This document shows, piece after piece, positions 56,746-64,000 of a DNA stretch of 64,000 nucleotides; the stretch's first letter is position 1, and every line of letters starts with the position of its first letter. A model generated the notes under the pieces. That model searched no databases and had not been told where the DNA came from. It was given only the letters and a program-made list of their open reading frames with translations. Origin of the DNA: Echria macrotheca (Eukaryota > Ascomycota > Sordariomycetes > Sordariales > Schizotheciaceae). Where the stretch lies: the NCBI GenBank assembly GCA_030411725.1, contig MU839830.1:744001-808000 (forward strand), read 5' to 3'. The translations under genes were made by a program, and so were the position numbers.

Positions 56746-59538
56746 TCAGCTTGGACCGGCGAGGTTAGGATCCCCGAACGGGAAGAGGTTTGGATCCGCG
56801 AAGCCCTGAGGCTGCGACGCCTCTGTATTTCCAGAGAAGAACTGGAGCGACTGATCAGGCCCGAAGTGGGCCGTCTGAGCATAGTTTTCGAAACTGTCCT
56901 GTTCATAGTGTCACACTGTCAGTCACGACCCAAGACACAACACACATATGATCGAGACTTACCCAATCGAAATTGCTCGTGAAATCCATGTTGCCGCCCG
57001 CCATATTGTTGAACATGGACGAAAACGGCGACGCAACTGAATCGCCGCCCAGTAAATCGTTCGTAAAGTCGGGTGTCATACCTGAGCCCGAACCTGAAGT
57101 GGACGAGCCAAGGCCGAGGTCGAACGTCGAGAAAGCTGTTCCGCCAGGGCTCCGAATTGTATCTGGAGCAACGGCCAAGCTCGGCGTTACCCCTCCCGAC
57201 AGCATACCCAACGTCACGGCTGCGGAGTGCTCCGGGTGCATTTCACTCGAACCCATACTAGATAATAAGCCGGCCGCCTGCCCGGGGCCTGCTTGTTTCT
57301 GAGCCTGGCCGTCTGTCGCTGCCGGCTTCTTGAGCTTCTCCAGCATGATATCAAGAATGCTGGTTGCCTTAACAGCCTCCATCGACTTATTCGAGCTCTC
57401 GGCAAGACCCTTCCATATATCCCTCGTGGTCTCGAGGCTGGTGATCATCTCCTGCCGTTGTTCTTGGGTCCAGAATTCGCTGCGGTCACGCGACTTCTCC
57501 CCCGCGTTATCGAAATGCAATTCGAGGACGACAAGCATGGCTGGTAGAAGGAAGTCCTTGGTCGCGATCGATGTCACAAACCACTTGATGGATCGTAATC
57601 GGCCGTTCGGTTGCGACTCCCTATGCAGCGTCGCAAGATGGCGTAGAGTCTCTAGGGATGCCTCGATAGCACTACGCCGTGAGTGTGCATATCGCGGGTT
57701 GTGTCTAGCTCGTGCCATATATTTTCGGTGAAGTAGGCACATAATTTTGAGATAGAGAATATCGAGGTTGAAACGCGCGATGACGAGAGTTAACGGGTCG
57801 TGATTACCCCCAATCGGTTGGAGTTTAAGGTGCGGGGGCAGCTCGGCCTTGATCTCTCGTAACTTTGCGTCGAATCTAATGATTTCATCGTAGTGTACTT
57901 GATTCTTCACTCGACCTGTTGCCTGGAGGATGTTGCCCAGCTCCAGACACAGCTTCACCTTGGCGATCATGTAGCTAATGGGAGTAGGCTCCGCATTCGG
58001 CCTCGAAGGTGGTAGCACCTTTGTATCCGGGCCGAATTCCTCATCGAAGAGATTGTGAGGCAGCTGTGTGTCGCAATCGTTCTCCGAAATCATGCTGGGC
58101 AACGAGACCTGGTGCGAGAAAATGACATCTGATAGCCTAACAAGTGCCCAGGTCCTCCGTCGCATTTCCTGCGTGACTTGTCAGTCTACGGCGACCTCCG
58201 ATTCGTATTATGCGCTACTCACTGCTTGGAAAGGGGTGATAGAGGGGAACCATTTGGCGTCACGGTGATAGCCCATTCGAAATGCTATCCTCACCGCCAA
58301 CGACGTGATAAGCCATAGGCCCATGTCGGCATCCCAGCGGGATGAATATTCGCCAAAGACATACAGCATCATCGTCTCCACCGTGTACTCAGTTGGCCGT
58401 GTATAATCTCCTGTGATCAGGCACTGCACTGTGCGCAGTCGATACTCAGCCGCCAGTTCCAACGTCCGGCCTTTCCACTCGGGAGGCTCATCGCCAACTT
58501 TGTAGTAGCTAAGCATCGCTAGTGATAGGACTGAGTAGAGCAGTCCCAACCACATGATCGGCGACTTGGAAGGGTCTTGCCAGTGGTTACGCAAAGTCTG
58601 GTGGAATGTGGGCGCATGGACGATGTTGACGGCGTTATCCATCGAGTTGAAATACCGGCCGCATAACGTCAGTACGGTGGACTTTGGAGGCAATTCGGCT
58701 CGGAGTTCCACCTCTGTCGCAGGCGTGGCGCCCAAGAGGAAGGTTGGCCCATCGCGGGCTGTTGGCGGTTTGCTAAGCAGGACCTGTTCGTAGCTCTTTT
58801 CCAATTCCCTCTTGTGGGCCGCATAGTAGTTCTTGACTTCGGAAATGTCGGCGAGAATGGTATGCCAGTGCTCTTGTCCGATATACATGGATTTCCCTCG
58901 GTCCACATCAACCTTGAGGACGCCGAGGGACTGTGCCAGCCCTTCATCGGTGTCGCTCTCGTCGTCATCATCTTGCATCATGCCATCATCAATTCTCTCG
59001 GCTCGTGCCGAGGAGCTGTCGGTGCTTGAACGGGCTACTGCGGCTGTACCCGTGACACCGGCGGCGGCAGCAGCAGCGGCAGATGATGGATCGATGTTGG
59101 CTCCGCCATGCATCAGCGACAGGACTAGTCCCTCCAACCTGTCGATCCGGTTCTGCATGTCATCGGGGCTTCCATTTGCCTGGCCCTGGCTCTTTTTGCG
59201 CGATGACGGAGTAGCATAGGAGCAAGCTAAGGTATCTGTCCCTTCCCGCTTGGTGCAGTTGCTGCACGGATGAGTCCGGTCGCATTTCCTACACGCTATT
59301 AGTTCAAACGCCTAGCATGCGTATTGCAAGAGGTCTATAAGGTCGCTCACAGTCTGCAGAGAATAAGTCAACAGTTGCTCAAATGGAAGCTGCCGCCGCA
59401 GTCTGCGAATACTCACTTTCTTGTCCGGCAAGGGTAACAGCTCAAAGGCACCCTGTTCCTTTTGCGCACAACCCGGAATTGCTCCTCTGGCGAACGGCCA
59501 CCCGATGAAGGTGTGCCGGAGTTGGGCGAGGCCGTCAT
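56746..59538 (-). CDS. Zn2Cys6 fungal transcription factor with a 3-nt microexon
   Basis: Five exons: 59417-59538, 59351-59353, 58223-59288, 56963-58168, 56746-56898, giving 849 residues. The zinc cluster has six cysteines at 34, 37, 44, 50, 53 and 64 and reads CYPCRTRKLKCDRTHPCSNC. It needs the 3-nt exon, which supplies the middle of the Lys-Leu pair; without it the C-X2-C-X6-C spacing is lost. A short coiled coil (MQNRIDRLEGLVLSL) and an acidic run (MMQDDDDESDTDEG) follow. Residues from about 190 to 650 match the fungal-specific transcription-factor homology region (FNSMDNAVNIVHAPTFH, GLWLITSLAVRIAFRMGYHRD, RRRTWALVRLSDVIFS). The C-terminal 150 residues are Gly/Ser/Pro-rich and acidic, possibly activating. 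It lies immediately upstream of the amylase, same strand. It is not close to AmyR in its zinc cluster; targets are unknown. Confidence 0.87.
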
Positions 59539-60806
59539 GGTGTGAACAGTTCTTCCAGAAGCTTAAGGTCCCGTCTCCTATACGATACCGTTTGGTAGAT
59601 AGTCGGTCGAGCTTCGGGAATGGCTTGCGGGGTGGCGCTGAACTGGACCTGAAGGCTTTCGGTTTATCGCCTGGTTCCTTGGATGCAGTCCCACCCCCAA
59701 AACCCGCTCACGGATGGATGGGTCTGAGGTTTAAGTGACCTCCGTGCCGTCTTCGATGTTCGTAGGGCTTGGCTTTACTGACCGCGCAGTGAAGGCGGAG
59801 GGATAATTGACCGTGCCCCTCGGCTTCGGAGTGGCAGAGAGCGAACGATCAGCTGCGTCCAGCGGGTCAAAAGGCGTCCTGCGGATAAGGTTGGAGATGG
59901 AGGTTTGCGATATACCGCAAGACTTTGTCTTCGTCGAGGGCGCCTTTTAGGTAATTCGGCGTCGAACGGAACTTCTAGGAAGATAGCGCGGCCTCGGGCG
60001 GAGCGCGGTCACTGCGAGCTTCTGAAAATCGGGACTTCTAAAGACTGTATCGTCGCAGGAGCATCGACTCTAGGACTCGCGCTTCTGGATAGGCAAATTT
60101 GTTAGACTGCGCGACGTATTGTAAGGGAAGATAGGTTTGACATATGATGAGAAGGTGAGAGAGTTGGGACGTCGTCAGGAAAGAGAAGCGTACGTGGGAT
60201 CTGCATCCTTCACTGCGAGCAAGGCACTGCGAGCCCTTGCTCGCAGCCTGGCGACCTCTGTTTGGTGTCGCCCGGCGTTAAGCGGCGCTGCGGAAGCTGC
60301 CCCTCCATGCCGCAACCCCACCTAGGCCGTCCCGTCGCATCACCGCCTTTGTGCTGTAGTTGTTTGACCACCACCATGATGACGCTCGGATTGGTATGAT
60401 TTGCTTATTAATTGCCTTCATGTATCTCCAGTGAGTCATACGGCTGCTTGAGACCGGCCCGTCCTCTCGCTCGAAAAAAATCTTATTTGCGCCAACTACA
60501 CTTCGACTACCAACCGAGAGGACATGGGCTACGTCAAACGAAGACATAATATATATGCCTGTCTAGTTGTGCCCCAGACCCCGGGAGGCTCCAGGAAGCT
60601 AGCCACGGAATCAACATGCTCTCAATATGACGTTCACAACCGTGAAATCTCCCGAACACACTGCAAATCGACACAGGGGTTCTATAGAATGCCGGCTACC
60701 ATTCCGGACCGTATCTCCTTCAACCGGGCGTATTGGTAGCCGACGAGAGAAAGCGGCCATCCCGAAGTCGTGACTCCTGGTCTAATAGCTATTTGTGCGA
60801 AGGAAT
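59539..60806. other. Intergenic stretch upstream of the Zn2Cys6 gene, no gene seen
   Basis: About 1.27 kb holding the presumed promoter of the regulator (minus strand) and the 3' end of the glutaredoxin gene. Only short unrelated open frames. Confidence 0.45.
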
Positions 60807-61652
60807 CTAAGATGCTGCAGCGGCGTCGCCGCTTGCCTTGATACTATACGGCTTGAAGAACTCCGCGTTACTGGCAAGTTCCTCCTTGACCTAGGGTCCT
60901 GTTAGTAGTCGTCTTGCTTGACCATGGAGACTTACAATATCTAAACCTCCCACCAACTCTCCGTCAACCCAGAGCTGAGGATAGGTTGGCCAGTCGGCAA
61001 ACTCCTTCAGGCCCTGGCGGACCTCATCGTCGGCTAGTATATTGAAGAAGCCGTACTTGACGGCATTCTCACGCAGGATTGCGACCATCTGGCGGGAGAA
61101 GCCACATTTGGGCTCGTTGGGCGTCCCTTTCATGAAGAGCATCACCGGAGCGGCCTTCACCAGGTCGCCAAGGCGTTTGAAAAGATCCTCCTTGTTTTTC
61201 TCAGGATCCTCTGTAGCAGCCTCGCCATTCTTGGAGTCGACTACAGCCGCATCGCCGTTGGTGCCGTTTGTCGTCTGGCCCTGCTGAGCAAGCCCTGAAC
61301 TGGCTGTCTGCTTTGCGTGGCTTTCGATTGCATTCCGTACTTTGACAGCGCTGCTCCCACTGACCGTCTCGAGCACCTGCCCATCACGAACGAGGACAAG
61401 AAAGGGAACAGCCGTCACATTGTAGGTTTCGCTGATATCTGACAGCTCCTCGGCGTCGATAGATACCCAGGATGTGGATAGGGGTTCCGTGACAGGAAAC
61501 TCGCTCGCAAGGGTCGAGAGAACGGTCGCCATTTGAGCACAAGGAGCCGCCCATGGTGCGTGGAAGGAGATAATCAGCAAGGTCGTTGGAGGCAGCGAAG
61601 AGAGATGCTGCGACCAGGCTTCTAGACTCGTAATCGCTTGCACGGTCGACAT
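60807..61652 (-). CDS. Monothiol glutaredoxin, Grx3/Grx4 type
   Basis: Two exons, 60936-61652 and 60807-60890, giving 266 residues from the ATG at 61652; an in-frame ATG at 61697 would add 15. Residues 1-115 form a thioredoxin-like domain with a degenerate site (W-A-A-P-C). A Gln/Ala/Asn/Gly linker leads to a monothiol glutaredoxin domain with the CGFS site (Cys183) and WPTYPQLWVDGELVGG, which binds a glutathione-coordinated 2Fe-2S cluster. Proteins of this type deliver iron-sulfur clusters and pass iron status to transcription factors in cytosol and nucleus. The intron splits the sequence inside GLDIVKEEL, and the acceptor (CCTAG) restores this conserved end. It is divergent from the CYSTM gene, about 955 bp away. 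Confidence 0.93.
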
Positions 61653-62607
61653 TGTGCGGGGCAGTGGTGTTTGAGGAGGCTTGCTTGTCGTTGTCAATCG
61701 GCGACCGTTTCGGAGTGGTGTAGTGTTCGTTCGAATTCAAGCTCAAGTTACGGGTCCTGTAATGTGAGCTGATGTAAACCGCCGTTCGATTACTATTTCT
61801 CGATGTTGGAAAGGTTGACAAGGTTATCGGGAAACTTTTGGCACGAACTTTTGCCCCTCCATCCTCGTTCAATCAAGCATCGAATGGGGCGCTGTGATTG
61901 GACAACATTGTTTTGCGTCATTTGTCCCACCAGCACGTGAATCTACAAGTTGCCTCCAGTTTATACAAAGTACCTAGTCCTGCTCTCCAAGAGCGAGTGT
62001 CCTTTTATAAGCCCGGGAGAAAACTGACACCCTTGAAGCGCTTCCGAGACTCGATTCCCGTTCGGGGCCGATGTCAGTTGTGCTCCACATGTGATTGCAG
62101 CGACATCGGTACCCGAAGTGAGGTACCGTGCATCATGAAAGGGTGTTCGTTGGCAGGTAAGAAGAAGTGGCTGGCTGTGCAGGCCGCAGACCGCCGCTTG
62201 CGTTTCATTCCCGGGCATCCCCAGCTGTGCGAACCAGCAAACCAGCAAAGAAGGGGAGGGCTGCGTGGGTGGTCACCGAGTCTGTTTCGCATGTCCCATG
62301 CCTCGCTCTTGCCACACCGGCTTAGCATCCTCGTGCCCTCTCAGGTGGACGGAGACGGATCGACCGGGCAGCAAAGCTCGGTGCGTATTTAGCAAAGTGG
62401 CTGTTTGATTTATTCACAGCCTGGATCTCCGCTTTCCGAAACCCAGCCATCCATTTTCCTTCAACACCTTTTCCACACTTACCCAGAATTCTCAATCCAC
62501 ACCTACCGCTCACTGAAATCTTGGCACCTCGAACTCTCCAGAGTCCACCTATTTGCTCGAAGATATATCCCTCCTGAAGAGGCCTCGCTTTTTCGAGTGC
62601 TACCACC
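61653..62607. promoter_or_regulatory. Divergent promoter between the glutaredoxin and CYSTM genes
   Basis: About 955 bp between start codons, without a supported gene. CT-rich leader-like sequence precedes the CYSTM start from about 62440. Confidence 0.45.
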
Positions 62608-62973
62608 ATGTCGGCTCAGCAATACTATCAGCAGGGCCCACCGCCTCAGCACCACGGCGGCGGCGGTTACCCTCAGTACCCCCAGCCAGTGAGTTTTCGT
62701 CCATTTCGCCTTTTCCGCCATCGATAATCTTCGTCAAACATAGACATGAATTGACCATAATCGCGCTTTTAGTCCTACGGCGGTCCGCCCCAGCCCCAGG
62801 GTTACTATCCTCCTCAAGCCCCGATGCAATATCAGCAGCAGCCGCCACCCCGTAAGAGCGGCGGCGGTGGTTGTCTCCAAGGTTGTCTTGCGGCGCTCTG
62901 CTGCTGTTTCGTCTGCGAGGAGGGATGCGAGTGTTGCGCCGATTGTTGCGAATGCTGCATGGACTGTTGCTAG
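62608..62973 (+). CDS. Small CYSTM (cysteine-rich transmembrane) protein
   Basis: Two exons, 62608-62688 and 62773-62973, giving 93 residues. The N-terminal two thirds are rich in Gln, Pro, Tyr and Gly (MSAQQYYQQGPPPQHH and similar). The C-terminus is a CYSTM module with many cysteines (CLQGCLAALCCCFVCEEGCECC and a following short Cys-rich tail to CMDCC). CYSTM proteins in yeasts and plants are tail-anchored, cysteine-rich membrane proteins linked to stress tolerance; the cysteines may be lipidated or bind metal. Start context ACCACC-ATG is strong. The 84-nt intron is GT-AG. Easily missed because of its small size. Confidence 0.9.
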
Positions 62974-63504
62974 GTTTAAGCGGAAGTTGGTCGGCCAGGG
63001 CGCATTTGAAGCTTGTTCTTTTGTGTTGGCGTTCCCTTTCAAGGACATAGGGTGGACTGATGTCAACTCGCACATGCGAGCAGGAGCAGGCTTAGCGGTG
63101 AAATTTTGTTGATTACTCTTGCCTTTAGGAATATGTGGCGTGGAGAACTAGGGTACGGTTAACATGCGACATGTTTTTGATTTATGTGTTCCAAGACTGT
63201 CCATTAAATCATCAAGTAAATAGGTTTGATCTGTATGTTCAATCGCAAAACCATCCCGAGATCGCCAAGATTAGGCGTACACTGACAGGCCTTGGCTGCC
63301 CTCACAAACAGGCGCCACAGTGACCTCAGCTGCGGGGTTTGGGTCCTTGCACCGCCTCTCTCTTTTTCAAGCTCCACCCGATCTCCCAACCTCAACGGCG
63401 TCGTCAGCCTTTTCGCCAACCAACAATCACTCTTTACGCTTTTGCCCTCTCCGGAATTCTCGGTCGTTGAACCACCAGCTGGCGACCCGTTTCCTACATC
63501 GAGA
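62974..63504. other. Intergenic, presumed ABP1 promoter and leader
   Basis: About 530 bp between the CYSTM stop and the Abp1 start, both on the plus strand. No gene seen. Confidence 0.45.
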
Positions 63505-64000
63505 ATGGCTACCCTCAATCTGTCAATCAATGGACCATCGATCCGGAGCAGCTACCAGGGTGTAGTCAACGGCCCCGCCTTCTCTTCGAGCTCCCCAACC
63601 TTTGCCCAGTGGGCTCTCTTCTCCGTCCAAGCGCCGTTGTTGAACGCATTCCAAGATAGCGCTGCTAAAGAGAGTATTTTGAAAGTTGAGAGTACCGGTG
63701 GTAAGTAAAAATCCGGCCAATCCATCCGCTAGCAAACTCTGGAAGACAGCCGTTGGTGCTGATACTGCGTTGCTGTAATAGATGGCGAGCTTGCCGATCT
63801 CATCGAGGACTTTAACGAAGGCCGCATTCAGTTTGCCTTCGTCAAGGTCAAGGACCCGAATACCGGCCTACCGAAGAACGTACTCATTGCTTGGTGCGGG
63901 GGAGGTGTACCCGAGCGAACGAAGGGCTACTTCACCAGCCATGTCGCCGCTGTAACGAAGGTTCTCCACGGCTACCACGTCCAGATTACCGCGCGGTCTG
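63505..64000 (+). CDS. ABP1: Actin-binding protein Abp1/drebrin-like (3' partial)
   Basis: Exon 1 is 63505-63700, and the second exon starts at 63782 and runs off the window. The visible part is the N-terminal ADF-homology domain of Abp1: MATLNLSINGPSI, then AQWALFSVQAP, then LIEDFNEGRIQFAFVKVKD, then KNVLIAWCGGGVPERTKGYF. Abp1 binds F-actin at cortical endocytic patches and activates Arp2/3; the acidic and SH3 parts would lie beyond the window. The 81-nt intron is GT-AG and restores frame at ESTGDGELADL. An upstream in-frame ATG at 63292 is less likely because the conserved domain starts at 63505. Confidence 0.92.

Noticed and set aside
59289..59416. Direct joining of the two zinc-cluster exons without a microexon
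   Set aside because: Frame is kept but only five residues separate Cys2 and Cys3, against six in all Zn2Cys6 clusters I know.

Overview
The window is nuclear DNA of a filamentous ascomycete (Pezizomycotina, most likely Sordariomycetes). This rests on short GT-AG introns of about 45-100 nt with CTAAC/CTGAC-type branch sites, moderately GC-rich coding regions, a NACHT/ankyrin protein, a Zn2Cys6 regulator, and closest family resemblance to filamentous-fungal housekeeping proteins. All gene models below were spliced by eye from the sequence. The exon coordinates restore open reading frames and conserved motifs but have no transcript support. I saw no tRNA, rRNA or CRISPR array.

Left arm, about 1-12 kb, accessory-looking and gene-poor: the 3' part of a NACHT-type NTPase gene; a 371-bp MITE-like element with an 8-bp target duplication; an antisense Myb/SANT-domain gene; about 6 kb without a recognisable gene, holding a 20-21 bp minisatellite, a hairpin and a 19-G run; and a two-exon cysteine-rich protein with a long leader.

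Middle, about 12-44 kb, a dense and mostly conserved block: an SDR oxidoreductase, a 7-exon ABCC transporter, an MBD4-like DNA glycosylase, cytochrome c1 (CYT1), DAHP synthase (ARO3 type), a FAR-17a/AIG1-like membrane protein, a WD40-cyclophilin (PPWD1 type), Nup84/Nup107, the small twin-CX9C protein Cmc4, SUMO, a three-LIM-domain protein, a 12-exon monocarboxylate-type MFS transporter, and a fused succinyl-CoA-synthetase-like protein.

Right arm, about 44-64 kb: dynamin-related Dnm1, a 1469-residue F-box protein, a secreted GH13 alpha-amylase with CBM20 (15 exons) next to a Zn2Cys6 transcription factor, a monothiol glutaredoxin (Grx3/4 type), a CYSTM protein, and the 5' end of Abp1.

The most unusual points are: a 3-nt microexon needed for the zinc-cluster cysteine spacing of the transcription factor; the alpha-beta succinyl-CoA-synthetase fusion that lacks the ATP-grasp N-terminal part; a first exon of Cmc4 that is only the ATG; a 6-nt first exon in ARO3; a GC-AG intron; and the MITE-like element. 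Genes in this window do not form one obvious pathway. The amylase and regulator pair, and the transporter and SCS-like pair, are the only neighbourhoods that suggest a functional link, and that is inference.
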